From the NCBI GenBank assembly GCA_917880885.1, contig OU862910.1:19728710-19792709 (forward strand): DNA of 64,000 bases. The letters run 5' to 3'. Below the pieces are notes generated by a model. It was not told the DNA's origin. It saw nothing but the letters and a program-made list of their open reading frames with translations, and did not search any database. Each line of letters begins with the position of its first letter. Position 1 is the stretch's first letter. This stretch comes from Limnephilus marmoratus. Lineage: Eukaryota; Arthropoda; Insecta; Trichoptera; Limnephilidae. The translations under genes and the position numbers were made by a program. Shown one piece after another: positions 20,395-35,300 of the stretch.

Positions 20395-23300
20395 CTGGAA
20401 GGTTAACAATCATTTAGTGAGAAACGCCTTGATTTATTTACTTTTATTAAAGGCACACTGGGCTTTTGCACTGGATTAATAATAATAAATAATAAACAAT
20501 GGTTGCATATGGATTGAAATTGTTTAAATTTAAAAAAACGTACTTAGTTATTTAAAATTATCATAAATAATATTTTTTCACAAAAAAGGGTTAGGTGTGT
20601 TTTAAACACCGAATTTGTTGTGTTGAAAATGGTAAAATAATTTGTATACAGGGTGTCCTGGGCAGTGGCGTGTCGTGGGTTCGGTCGCCCGGGGCGGAGA
20701 AAAATTTTGCCGCCTTCTTATTTACCGCAGATTTTTAAGGGCCAGGGGGGAGGGGTGCGTAGAAATCCTATTTTTTTATTACGACCTCCCAAAGTAATAG
20801 TTACACACGGAAAGTCAAATTCTTAGAATTTTACAGCATGTGGTGCGCAACTCAAATGTAAAGCTTCACTCGGTACACGATGAATCTTCAAATTGCTATT
20901 TAATTTATCTTTATATTCTGAACACAAAACTAGTTTAAATGAAATCTGTATGCGGTCAATTAAAATTACACTCAGAAAATGAAAATGTTTTTCTTTAATT
21001 CCGGTACAAATTTGTCTGCAACAAATTTTTTTTATAACTGCACTTCCAAATGTGTCAGCGGATGAATCAAAAACTGGAATTTTACATTCTGAACACAAAA
21101 CTGAAGTTTAAATTAAATCTGTATGCAGCGAACGAAACTACACTCAGAACATGAAAATTGTTTCTCTTTGATTCTGGCAGCATATACTTAGTCTGCAACT
21201 AGAATTTTATAACTGCACTTCGAATAACATAATGTTTTCCTTCAAAATAAGTCAGCAGATGAATCCACAAATGAAATTTTACATTTTGAACATAAAACAG
21301 GTTTTAAATTAAGAGTGAAACCGCTTGCGAGCCATAATATACGTATGATTTTTCTACGAATTACGAATTTTGAAGACTAGTTTGAAACGAAAATTTTAAC
21401 TCCATTCGAATGGAATTTTGACAGATAATTTGGAACATGAAACTGGTTTAAACCTAAAAGTGAATCGGACGCGAATCCTTAGCTTTAATTGATACTACAC
21501 CCAGAACACGAAAATGGTTTTCTTCCTATTTTTGTACTTGGAAGACATGGACGGTTTGATCGTTTGATGATCCATCGGAACACATGATGATCCATGAAAT
21601 TTTCTTAGAATTGTCAAAGTATCGCCCACGGACCTCCCTCATCATTCTCACTGAATATATATTAGTCATGAACAATCCAAGCGCAAAACAAAATACGGGG
21701 AATTCTCGCAATCACTACAGACGGTGTTGCCAGTCGCTACAATGACCAAGATGACATTATTATACATTCATTAAAGAAAGGGGATTCCTTAGTTTCGTCA
21801 CAGAATGAGTAATGAAAAATTCCGTGCTCATTTCAATCGGTCGATAAACCTAAGATTTACCAATTTACGGGCTTTTACAGTAAAATATACATCACTCACA
21901 TCGACAGTAGATTTGTTTTTCAAGAAAAAAGAAACATATTCCTTTATTAAGTTCATACACAATACTGTTATAGAAATTGGGGGGGGGGGGGGTTAACACC
22001 ACGTTATCCGCCCCGGGTGCCACCCATGCTAACTACGCCACTAGGAATGTGTACTGTGTTGTACGAATTATCTGGATGAAGTTAAACGCGCGGTAAAGGT
22101 GTTCTCAACGTAAGGTAGTGATTTCGCCAGACAGATAAATCTAATTAGCATCATTCAATGTCAGATATCCTTGATTAATGGTTTTATGATAATTATAAAA
22201 AAGTATTTGCATTGATGAGCAACTGTTTTTTATAACACTGTTATTTTAAATACCTACTAACATTTTCCATTATCTATTCCATGTCTATGTACATATCACA
22301 ACAATAAATTTAATTGTAAGGCCGGTGCAACAATATTAAAAGACATGATGTCTCTCTGACATCATAAAATTATATAATTTATCACGAACATAACCGGTTT
22401 AAACTACAGAACTGTACAACATTTATTCAAGTATAAGTGCATTATAAATTCTTGTCAGTACATACTAATAGATAATGTTTTTTTTATAGTGTTATCAGTA
22501 AAAAAAACCCAACACAAACTACCACGGTGACATAACTACCATTCTTTAGATATATTTCATTAATGTTTTAAGTATTTTCATTAATATCTATCTTCCAGCA
22601 GCCACTCCTGGCGAAGTTTGGCCATCATCAGGGCTGTGTTCATTATTGGATCAAACGAAAAAACGCTCCGTCCGTCAAATTAAAATGAACGTGTTGAATT
22701 GCCTGCGCCAGCAATATGCAATTGCGCTCGGCCAACAGGAATATTTATTATTATTGACCGGTCAGTGGCTGAGTGGAAATCGCGTTTAAGTCCCACGCGG
22801 GCGTCGCGTGTACAATTCCTCGGCTGGCTAAGTCCTCCATCACGACACAAGCAAAATTTTCCGCTTACTGTGGTGGTAATAGGAGATTTTCAAATATTGT
22901 TGGGTTATTCGTAACCCGGGAATGTTTGTCTTTCTTTTTAAACATAAAAATAATAATTTGGAAACCCTCTTGCATGCCGAGAGTGGAATTTATTTTTTCT
23001 TGACAAATATCTAGGTAAAGTAAAAATTAAGGACGAGTTTTTTCACAGATTTTCAACAATTTATCAAGTTTTAAAGCTAAAATACAAGTTCTGTTAAAGT
23101 TATGTATATTCAAGTTCTGTTATTTTATCATGGGCCCGTTATTTCGCAATAGATACTTGGATGGTGATCGGACAACTCAGAATGAAATCAACTCAGAACC
23201 TCCTTTGAAAAGTCATTAAAAGTGATGAAACAATATATAAAAAAAATGGGTAAATAGGTTACGTTTGGTTAGGGGTGTGGGCTGTTTTAAAATATTTTTT

Positions 23301-26300
23301 TTCATAGCTTTTAATGACTTTTCAAATAGGTGTTAAGTTGACTTAATTCTGAGTTGGCATGGAACCTACTTGGATAGGACTTTCACGGAACTTGAATATT
23401 ATCTTTGAAATATGGTGAATGATTCAATTGGCAATTATTCTTAAAATTCTGTGAAACATCCCGTCCTTTATTTAAGTAGGTATAAGAAATTATTTTAAGT
23501 ACCTGGTATTCTGGCTTGCCGTGCTCAGCACCACCCCACGCCACGTAGCACACTCCGTGGGACTGCACCACCTTGCCGGGTATCAGGGCCCCCTCGTGCT
23601 GTGCCCTGCCGATGAACTGGACCTCGCCGTCCTCTCCTCCAACCACGGCCCCCGCGGGCAGGTTGCCCCCCGACACGTCCACCCATACTCCAGCGCCTCC
23701 GGGGCCTCCGCCCATGGTCAGCGCAGCCGCCATGGGAGCGCTCGGGCGAATATTATCAGCTACACAAACAAAACAAAAACATTAACACAACAGCCAAAAC
23801 TAAACAACAAAACAAAAAAAGCGCAAATTAAAATGTACCCATATACTTTTTTAAAGCATTTGAAAAAGAAGCTTGCGGATTTTAAACATATTTGGAATGT
23901 CGAAACAGTATACAAAGAAATATGGATAATGACGAAATAAAAATAATTAGTGGGGAATAAAATAAATGATGTGTCAATAATTGGAGCAAACGATAACAAA
24001 AATCACCAAAGCTATAAAAAAATTAGATGAAAAAATTATTGTCGAAATACGTGGAATGAAATGATAATTACGGTTAAAATGTTATTTATAATTATATCTA
24101 ACTACGAAAACAATTAATTTAGCTAAGCGCAAAATCCAAACTTCTGTACTTCTCTTGTCAGCTTCTCCATGGTTGCTATCGGAACTCTAACTTATTTAGT
24201 TAAACATGTTTTTCACGGAGCTTTCCTAGACTTTATTATTACTGTTTTAAAGCTGAAAAGCGAACTAAAAGAGCTGCTTAGGTACTTGTAGAATTTTAAA
24301 ACATTGATCATATTATTATATATAATCTAAGGGTACTTCTAAGGAAAGCCAAGAAATAAGATGTCCAAAAATCTTCCTGTAAAAAATTCCATTTCAGTCT
24401 GACGCAGACGGGCCAAAAGATTCGCCACCGACACTTTTTTAAGGAGGCGTCTACTAATATCTACAGGAATTTCAAAAACTGAAAAAATCGAACTAATATC
24501 TATGAGAATCAAAGTGTTGACGAATATCTATAGCTCAAACTGTTGACTAATATCTATGAGAACCAAAGTGATGACGAGTATCTACAGTACTGGCAGAGGT
24601 TAGATTTGCAATTATGTATAGAGTATTGGAATAACGTAATATTGCGTATGCAGTTTAAAAAACTTAATTTATGTAAGTATGTATGTAAAAATCCCTGATA
24701 TCGGACTATTGGACACATTTAGCTGATTAGTCCAACCTACGCTCTGTAGATATTAGTTCAACCTACGCTCTGTAAATATTAGTCAACACTCTGAAGTTCG
24801 TAGATATATATTATATTCGTACAATATATGAGCTGTAGATATTCGTCCGACATACAGGGTGTAGATATTAGTAACTGGAGTCTTTTTTAACGTGTGAAGT
24901 TGCATTCTGCCATTTACACAAGCGCTTACTATGGCAAACACTGTTCTCTCAGGTAAAAAACCTGCTTTTCTGGATTAGACCAAAAATTAAATACCAAAAA
25001 ATAGCAAACGCTTTGCCTCTCAGTAAATCCAGCAATAAAAAACTAATAATGTATTCCATTCCATGTTCATTTGTGGAATATAAAACCATCTCTTATACCT
25101 TTTAGCGGGAAACATTATTAATTCAGTAACACGTAAAACAACACAAAACAAAGTAACTCGAATGAAAACACCACTACAACTTTTATTTTTCAAATTTTAC
25201 AACATCACAATAACATTGAGTAGACATGGCAGTATGGCACGAGTATCTTTACCGGTTCTAGCAAAACATCAAAATATATCAAAACCACCTTTAAACATGC
25301 ATTAAGGCACTAATAAGACGATGTTGGCAAAACCAACTCACTAATGTAAACATTGGACAAGTAGGAATTTCACGAAATGAACCTGTGACGTTGAACTTTA
25401 TATTTATTTTTTTAATGAATTTTGTATTAGGCATGCATTATTGATGTTAACATAAATATTAGTGGTTTTAGAGCTGCCCTGAAGTGTGCGAGGGAGCTTT
25501 TCCGACAATGCCCATATAATGCTCTTCTAACCTATGCGGCCAATGCAGCCGGCGCGGATCTTCCAGTTTCCAGTTGCTCCCCAGGCAGTGCGCACTCCGA
25601 AGTGGGTGATGTTGAAGGGAGCGGGGTCTGTCCACTCCATGATCACGTCTCCAGACCCGGATCCAGACCTGACTATAAGCCTGCCTGCCCTCCACTGCAC
25701 CAGGAATTTTCTGTGCTCTCCGGCATTTACGACGCCAGCCGTGTCCACTACCACCTTTATAACAACAACAGCCAAATAAGTTTCACTCCCCAGAACGCGA
25801 TACTCCATTCATATTGACATTAAAAATGGTGTGTACCTGATCAGGCTTGGTCTGCCTGTATCGGATCACAGACTTGGTGTTCTCCCAACCGCCGATGATG
25901 ATCTCATACATGGGATCTGTCAGCCCGCGGTCCATCGTCAGGCAGACGTGGCAGTTAGAGCCGCCCTTGAACTCAAACTCCAGTTCTCCGGAAATCACGG
26001 GGCAGAATGTGTATCTGAGCGAATCGTCGGTGGTGATTTCGTCGCGTTCTACAAATATCCAATAGTCAAGCGGTGTGCAGAAAATCTGCCAAAAACTTCT
26101 AAGCTGTTGTGCTACCCATCTACCCATGGTGATATGCTATGAGAGCTAATGTGTACCTTGCGATCGAGCCAACAGAAAACCGAACAATATTCTTTCAAGC
26201 ACTATAACAGTTTGACATCTCCAGATATCAATGGTTATCGGCTCTAATTACAATGGCACTATTAATTCAATGTGGACATGCATGGCGAAGTAAATATTAT

Positions 26301-29300
26301 TCTGTTGGTATTCAACCCGACCGCACGGCTATATATAATAATAGGGGTTAAATTCCAAAGATTTAGAAGCATTTGGGTACATTTTTATAAAACATTCCAT
26401 TTCCTATTTGTACTGGCACTCACCTTCGATGATCCAGGTGCCGCTGGCTCCCCAGCCGGTGGAGACACCGAAGTGGTTGATGGCGAAGGGTTCTGGGTCT
26501 TCCCAGGAGAGGATGGGTGCAGCCTCTCCCTCGCGACCGGCCATGATGACTCCGTCGCTCCAGCGCACCCAGAAGGCCCTGAACTCATCAGCGTTGAGGA
26601 TTCCGCCGGTGGCCACCTCCACCTTATCGGGCTTCTCGCGGTTGCGCCTGATGACGCTCTTGGTGTTGCCCCAGCCTCCGAGGAATACCTAAAGCATTAA
26701 ATATATTTGTTAGCCCTGCTACTATTTCAATGAAAGGTGGATGAACACACACCGAAAACTTGCTCGACATTAGAACACGGTTTTACACATTTGCCGCCTT
26801 ACTCATAATCGCAGAATAAGATAATACCACGTTAATACAAACGGGTTAGATGAAATTGTCATACAAATTTCATATACGTTCATATTACCGTGGTATCAAC
26901 TTTTTCTGCGATTATGAGTAAGGCGGCTCATGTGTGGAATTAATTTTTTAAAAATATTTTTTAATTTCACTTTTGTTCTCTGTATGACTGTATGAATAAC
27001 GTGGAATACTGGATGTGGAAATTAACCCACACCGAGCTGAAACTCGGCAGATAGACTCAACGTCGATACCAATGCATTCTATAAACTTTTGGTGGCAATC
27101 ACGCACGTACACGCGGACATACACGCATTTTTCGACACGCATTTCGTACAAAATACATGTTGGCCTTACCAACTCGCGATTTGTTCACTGGTTCACTGGG
27201 TAGGAAGGTTCAAAACTCAAAAAAAGGTTTTAAAGGACATTTGTAAATGGAGTTGGGAGTTGGGAAGGTTAAAAATTCAGTCAAACCAAAATAAATATTT
27301 TAGAAGACATGTGAAAATAGAAGTGTTATACGGAGGTCGTATTTATATGTTAGCATAAATTATTTTTATCCTTCCCCTATACATAAAATATTACCATAAT
27401 ATGTAACAGTTATGTTTAGTGTGAAACCACATTAGATGAACTATGAAACCACATTAGACGCAAATGGCGTCGTTTCACTGCAAATGTATTATGCAAATTT
27501 TAAACCAGTAAATATTCAATTTGATTGTACCTGCTTCTGGGAAACGAAAACACCAGTCTACCTGGTCTAATACTCAATGTCATCAGGACAAACAACAGAT
27601 TAAGTGAGCAAATTGTCAAAATCACTAATCGTGCAATGATTAATAATTCGAACAGGAGCTAGAAATAACACCACAAGACAGTGTTTAGCAAAAGAAGAGT
27701 TTATTGCGATTAGCATGGTTTGAAGACAGAATCAACAAAAAATTCCCAGAATTTAAAATCAAACATTAGATTAACCAAAAAAAGGTGTCGACAGAAGTTT
27801 TGCTTAGAAAAACTGTTTTTTTGTTTCGTGGATTATCTTGTTATTGTTTCGATGGATATTCTTCCAAGAACATACCTAACTGGAATCCAGCCAGAATCAA
27901 TACTCGCAACTAGTACTGGGCGTTGACGATAATTTCATCCAACGCCAACGTCGTTATCGTTGGCGATTTTCAACTGTTGAAAATAACGTCGACGTTGACG
28001 CAACTATAAATTGTACAATCAAACATCAAACTAAACGTATAGCAGATCGACACGATACTAACAAAAAAACAAAAAAAATAGATCAAATTCGTATTAGGGA
28101 ATCCCTTTTAACGGGTGGTCCCCCGGATCATTGATGTATTATTATTATCTCTATGCCCCACACGCAAAATAATAATCCTATAATAACGTTGAAAGTCGAA
28201 ACTGTTGGAAGACGTTGATTTCGGTGTTGAAAACATTACCCTCTTGAAATATTAAAGACATTGAAGATATATTTTGCTTATCACTAATAAATTCGCTTGT
28301 TGCTTGGCGCTACGGATCGGCCGTGTCAGATTGGAAAATCCAAAAAAAAGTGTAGTATGTAGGTACATTACCAAAATACCATTTCAAGTGTGATCTCTTG
28401 ACCCTTTGATTTAACAGGCCAACACTGTTGAAAACAATCGGTACAAAACGTAGCTGAGCGGCCGACATTGATAAAATTATCAATAGGTTATTTTTTGCTT
28501 GTCGTTGATAAATTTGATTGTCTCCTGGCGCTGCGTATCGGCCGTATTGGATGGGAAAATAAAAAAAAAACGTGCAGTAGGTATGTACATTACCAAAAGA
28601 CCATTATTTGAAATATGGAGTAATGTTGTTCACGAAGTGTGATCTCTTGACCCTTTTGATTTAACAGGCCAATACTGTTGAAAACAATAGGTATATACAA
28701 AACGTTGCTGTTAGGCGGCCGACATTGATAATTGGGAAAATAAAAAAAAAAACGTGCAGTAGGCACGTACATTACCAAAAGACCATTTGAAATATCGAGT
28801 AATGTTGTTCACGAAGTGCAAACTCTTAACCCTTTTTTATTTATTAGGCAGTTGAATCGTTGACTGCGTTGAATAATCTTCGCATGTAGGTATTATATTT
28901 CAACTATTGGCGCTAATTATCATCAACAGCGTTGGACGTTGAAACAATATGACTATTGTTTCCAACGGCTAGTTATATTTTGATACAGTATACTACTCGC
29001 AACTACCAACTTGATTCGTGGATAATTAGATTTACACTCGGCTAGATTAAACTCTCCCGATCTTCTAGCGACCTTTTTACATCTCTCAAATCAACCACCC
29101 TCTAAAAATCTGCCAATTATATCCCTGATATTTACAACTTTTTCGGACACCGCACGAAAAGTGGTCAGTGTAGTTTTTTTACGACTTTCGTCTTCATTCT
29201 TGTTTTCATTCGACTATAACTTCTGGTGCTGTATCTCATTCTTCCTGGGCCTCTTCCCCGGCCTCCATATTTTCTTTTCACTCATCTATGCTACCTACTT

Positions 29301-32300
29301 TATATAATAGGGATTAGATTCCTTTCGGTTCATCTTCACTCTTTCTGCTGTTGCCCTACTCAGTTCCTGCATTCGATATTCCTCTTTTACTTGTCCTAAG
29401 TAAACTTAGTTCTCATTTCGCTTTTGTGTATTTTTTATGTGAATGGTGGAGTGTTTACCTCGATCATTGGGGTGGTCTCCTCAGGTCCCGAGGTGAGTGC
29501 GATATGGGCATCGTTGGCAGCCCTGACCTTGAAGTTGACGCATCCTGACGTCACGGGGTAGAAGGTGTAGGCGAGATTGTCCTCGGTGGAAACATCTGGA
29601 AACAATCGTTATTTACCCATTAGAATCATTAGTGTGCACGCGAGGAAAATGACACCACTGTGTGGAAACAAATACGTCGTTCCCGTGGAAACTCGCTAAC
29701 CGATGATGTCGAAGAAGCTTGAATGCGAGCTTGTAGTATAAACGTTAAATAAATGTTTGTAGAAGATTTTTAATTGCTTTAAGAAATGTACACCTGGAAC
29801 TCGTAAAATTTGCAAATATTTGGCTTCTACTCAAAGAGCAAAAAATCGTTTCACACCTTTCAACAGAAAGCTAAAAAACTAAGTAGGTACTGTTTTACTG
29901 AAAGTTCTGCTTTGATGAACATTATAATTTTTATTAATTATTACATATAAGTGACTAAAATTAGTTGTCTGGCCTGAGTCAGCTGCATTATGTAGATTGG
30001 ATTCAAAATATGTACATATATCCCAAATGTATAAAAAATAGACAGCGTATCAGTTTATCATTTTTGCACATTGCACACATGTTTTTCACATTTAAAAAAT
30101 AAGAGCCAGAGCATAGCGACAATAAAAATACCGGACAAATAAAAAGATGGGAATCAAACAAAAAAAGCACAATATGATTTTTTTTAAATATGGTGTGATA
30201 ATAAATAATAACATCATGTGGATGCACGGTTTTCACGACTAAAAAATTCGAACCAGACAGCATAGCGACAACAAAAAATCTACACAAACCAAAATATGGA
30301 TGCCGGCCAAAAAAAATTTGCACAATAATTTTCAGCGCTTTGCTGCAGTAAGTTTTTTATTTATTTATTTATTGAACTAATCGACCATTCTCCGATTGAC
30401 TTCTATTGATAGCAATGAATGAACATTAATTAAAATTTTAATTTGGTCTAGCGTAGAAGCTAGTCATGCATGTTTCATGGATCATGATGTAATCCAGATG
30501 GGTGCATTTATAAATAAGTAGACCCACGCGCATGTTGGTCATGGCATTCTGTTAGTTTACCTTCACTTAGCTGCGACTCTCCTTAAATGCATTACTATTA
30601 TTAGAGTAGTATGCTGCTTTGGTATTGTCGGACAAATCTATTCATTGCATGATTCATGGTTTAAAAGGACACGTTTTCTGTCATCATCAAACAAGATTAA
30701 TAGCCTAGAGACTGTACGGTTGAAATTTGTATCGCACCTTACGCAAAATCGTTTTCGTACGTGGAGTTTGTACACAAATATACTTTTGTAAAATAACCGA
30801 ATTAAAGCAATGCCAAAAGGTGGCGCCACTTACTTTATCAGCCTACTATTGGATTTGTAATTTCGTGTATCTCTCCGGATATGGAGAGATTGACGATAAT
30901 ATGATTAATAATGTAACTGACAGTGACAGTCGTGAATACTAATATCACGCGGCTATATATTAGATATATATGACGTCATTGCCTGTCGCGGTTACTTTGT
31001 CCCGGTGACTAGCTATCACCTGATCGCAGTGGATCCGAGGAACCGGCTATTTTTGGAACCAGTTCCTATCGGATTTATAAAATAGTCACCAACACTCAAA
31101 CCGGGCGAAGCCGAACAAAAGCCGCCCACAGGGCCTAGCAACAAAAACTTGCGGAGCGGATTTTTAACTGTGTTATGAATGATACGTTTTAAGATTTTCA
31201 CGGCCAAAAGTATTTTCGTTATTTGTTTTTGAGGTGTTATGCCGTGTTGCGCTACCTCCTTCTTTAGCCAACGTTTCACACAAACCGGTATCACACATCT
31301 ACCGGATCTGCCCTGATGATGGACATTGGAACGATGTCCGAAAATTTTGGCTAAAGAAGGAGGTAGCGCAACACGGCATAACACCCCAAAAACAAATAAC
31401 GAAAATGTGTTATGAATGTTCGACATAAAACCATAAGTCGAAAAAATATATTTCTTAATTCCATCAAAAATATAGCATTAGGTAAGTTTTTTCCTCTATC
31501 TTGTAATCCGACCATCGGATCGCGCAGTAAAGCTGCTGTTAAGAGCTATGCCGGTCATTTAAAAATATCGTCGATAGGTATTGTAACGAATGTCTTCTGT
31601 TCCACTCCGCGCTCTGAGCGAAAAGGACACCTGCATGCACATCGGGCCGAAAATACCTAAATAAAATCTTCGAAATCGATGTTTTGCATTCCCCATTTTT
31701 CTTCTCCAAAACTGGACCGATTTAAATTTTTTTTTACCAACTGTATTAGAAGAAAATATTCTATGTCGGTACATTTTGCTTTTTTTAAAAATACATTGTT
31801 TAGTTTGTATACTGAACGACTTTTGACGGCGTTTAAACCAGGCAATTTTATTCATTTTTGGAAGGTCCTAACTTCTATAAGAAGTAAATTATCAGAAAAA
31901 GCAAAACGTACCGACACGCTAGTGGTTGATATCTATATTATGTAAAAAAAAATTTGCTCTAGGTTTGCTAAAATTTTCTCTAAAATCCAGAGAGATAAAC
32001 GGGGAATACGTTTGTATGGAAAAAACGCCGCTAGTATTTCCTCTTAATGACTTCATGTTAATATATATTTAATTACTGATGACATCAGCAGCTATAATAA
32101 TGATTTTACATATGTAGGTGTCTATGAAGAAGTTTTTGACTGATCGTAGTGAAGTCCATTTGGCATTTCATCTGTCTGTAAATTTGTTTTTTACGCTCCG
32201 GTCCCGGTTTACGATTATGGCCGTTTTAACCGGTAGTGCGTCGCAGTGGCCGATAGGCACGATCAAAAAAATTATTTTCTCCGAATACACATATGAATAA

Positions 32301-35300
32301 TTTATTATTTAACTTAATTACTCAAATTTTTTTAGCAATGGGGTGTGAATTAAAAGCATCTACATAAAAAGCCTCTTGCGGGAGACCTAAATGATTTTCA
32401 ATTTGGCCATTTTTTGTGGTATATGTGGGTCCACAGAGTAGGTCCAAAGATAACTATTTATCAACTATAACAAAAGGTTTATCGATTCCCCCTACTACAC
32501 AGCCAATAAAAAATAATCAAAGCAACAACTTCGCAACACGAGAGTCTAGACTGTATCAGACGAACTTGCTTATCCTTCCCGTTATCCCAATGGTTTCGGT
32601 TCCGCGACTTGTCATCCCACAACAAAATATCCTACGGACAAAAAACATCCCCCGATAAAATATCTCCGACAAAAATTCTAATCTAACCTAACCTAACCCC
32701 AACAAAACAATACCTAACCTAACCTACCCTAATCTAACCTTACCCAACAATACCTTTCGGCGCCAAATTTAAAATTTAAATCGAAACTGTAATTTCCTTG
32801 CTCTGTCTCCTTCCTTCCTTGTCGGGGGATGTTTTGCCCGTAGGATATTTTGTCCTTGGGATATTATGTCGAGTGATATTTTGTCGGAGGATATTTTGTC
32901 GGGGATATTTTGTCGCGGGTTGAAAACGCGCGGTTAACAAACGTTCCGCCTAGAATCTAGAGCAGGCATAACGATTTTCTCGCAATTTAATAGCAGCCAG
33001 AAAGCCTGGGTGTGAGCTGCTACTAGAGCGAAATGTCTACACCCACACACCAACGGTGCTATCTATGTATGCCTTGACAATCAAATAACTATACTATTTA
33101 TACACTTGCCATTGCGAAAGTGTGTAGATCGACAGTGTTGTGTTCAGCAAATGTAATGTAATCGTATCGATTATCCACAGCCTTTATGGAACCTTTGGGT
33201 ACAATCTGGTACAATGATACAAAGTTTCGCGGAATAACCAAAACTTAGATGTCTACCCGAAATTGTCACAAAACAATTCTTACCGACAATAGACAAAATT
33301 TGTAATATCAATAATAAATAAAATTATACGTTTCATTACCTTTTAATTTAATGCCAAACATGGACAAAATATAGAGAAATAAATATGAACACAATTATGT
33401 ACAAAAATTGAAAAAATAATGTTGAAAGTAGTTACCTACATTTCTATGAATCTATCATAGACATCGATATATTCATATGTCCGTGGAATCCATAAAAATA
33501 TGATATTTGCGAAAGAAAATTTAGCTGCGCTGAGCATTTTAAATTCGGTACCTACCACCGACACATGAATATATCTGGACCTGCCCTAAGTGATAAAAAC
33601 GTATTATTTCCCCCTCCACATGGAGCCGGCTTGACCTCCGCCTTGGACCCAGCTCGCTCCATGGGGAGGGGAGAGAACCTCGCTTGAATCTAAAATATGT
33701 GACGTCATCATTCTTGTCCTGAACAGCGCGGAAGTAACATCCATACATTTTTCGAAATAACACGCCAAAAACGGTAGCGTGTGCTATACATTTTACCCAC
33801 ATATTATATGGACATAGCGAATGTGGGCGGTTCTCCAGTGTGCTCGTCGCTGGTTACAGGGGTAAGTAAATTACGAAACATTTGTAAAAGTGTCTTAACT
33901 AAACACGGCAACAAAATATTGCTATGTGAATTGGGGCGAATCTTTTCGTTCGGCAAGCACTTTCGTTCGGCAAGCAATTCGCGCTACCATGTAAAAAGGT
34001 CTATTCAGTCAAAGCAGATTTTTCTTTTAAGAACTAAATGGTGATATTATAATGCGAGATGCCTATATACTGTCAGATTGATTTTTTAACGAATCACAGT
34101 CATTTTTCCTCTCTTCGCCCCCCATAGTTTGATTTGACCCCTCATCTGTATGTTCTGGTCTATTGAATTCTGATGTCTATGGTACCTACTTATTCAGATA
34201 CAACATGTTGGACTTCTAACAAAAATAGTACTGAAATTTTCAGATTGTATTTATTAGTAACCTACGTAACGTAGGTACATAAGAGTAAAGTCCACTGATG
34301 CAATGATTGTTTATTGAATTATGTTTTTAATGTATGTGTTATTTGTAATGTAGGTAGGTATTTGTAATGAAACGCAGAATCGAATTACCTTCGCGGTTGG
34401 TGACTTAGTGTAACTACGCGGTAAAGTCTGATATGTGTAATACATGCAGGTACCTACCTACTCTTACGTGAAAAATCCACAGAACAGAAAGAAATGCGCA
34501 TAGAAAAATAAAATACTTGCCTAATATTCGAAAAGCGTTTACTTCGAATTTTATGAGAAAGAAATGTGTAAATAAATGGGGATATTTTTCTAAAATTGAC
34601 TTTGGAGAGCTCCCAACACATGGAAACAGATAATTTACTTCCTTCATCATACATGACAGTATTGAAATTTATTTTAATAAAACGAAGCTAAATTTAAATA
34701 CTATGATCGACTTTTAAATGCAGAAAATCTGATTTTATTTTAGAATAGGCCACTTGCATGGATTTCATAACGACTTGGAAAAAATCATGTGGATAGATCT
34801 TTTTACTAAGATTAAGAAAATGTTAGTAAAATTGTTTAGAAATGTACAGATTTTTTTATTTTTAAATAAATAAATCCATTATTTGGGCTCGTGACGTCAC
34901 TACATGAAAATGTCCCGTCTCCGAAAATGTTCCTATTATTTTTTTAAAAATCCACACTGATTTATTTTTTTATATGGCATCACTTTGATTTCAGGCGAAT
35001 TTTTGAATTCGTTCACTAGATTTATTGTTTGTTCTCTGCGAACTTATCATTTGGTTTCACTTTTTGACAGATGCTCTGAAGAGAACCCCGTACTTTTAAT
35101 GATCTACGGGGTTCTCTTCAGAACGTGCAGATGATGTCGGTACGTTTTTAGAGGTATAATGATTATGGTGCTGATTTTAACAAAATTAAATTTTATAATA
35201 TTCTTATTATTATTATAATTTACAAGTACAAGTATATTACATTGAATGTAGTAATATAGACGCTGTTCATTATAATGATTTATGATCTATAAGATGGATC

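Noticed and set aside
22761..22828. Functional tRNA gene
   Set aside because: The A-box is good but the B-box and anticodon arm are degraded; kept only as tRNA-like.
24443..24882. CRISPR-like array from repeated ATATCTACAG units
   Set aside because: Units are short, diverged and change orientation at the centre; the whole lies between 8-bp duplications as one MITE in an insect genome.
25783..26127. Using the ATG at 26127 as a start for the second FAMeT domain
   Set aside because: The acceptor at 26049 joins exon 3 in phase and the upstream residues do not fit the domain.
31016..31426. 136-codon minus frame
   Set aside because: It runs across both arms of a foldback element and has no domain content.
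33608..33671. Possible microRNA-like hairpin
   Set aside because: The stem is short and imperfect, there is no second copy, and nothing indicates processing.
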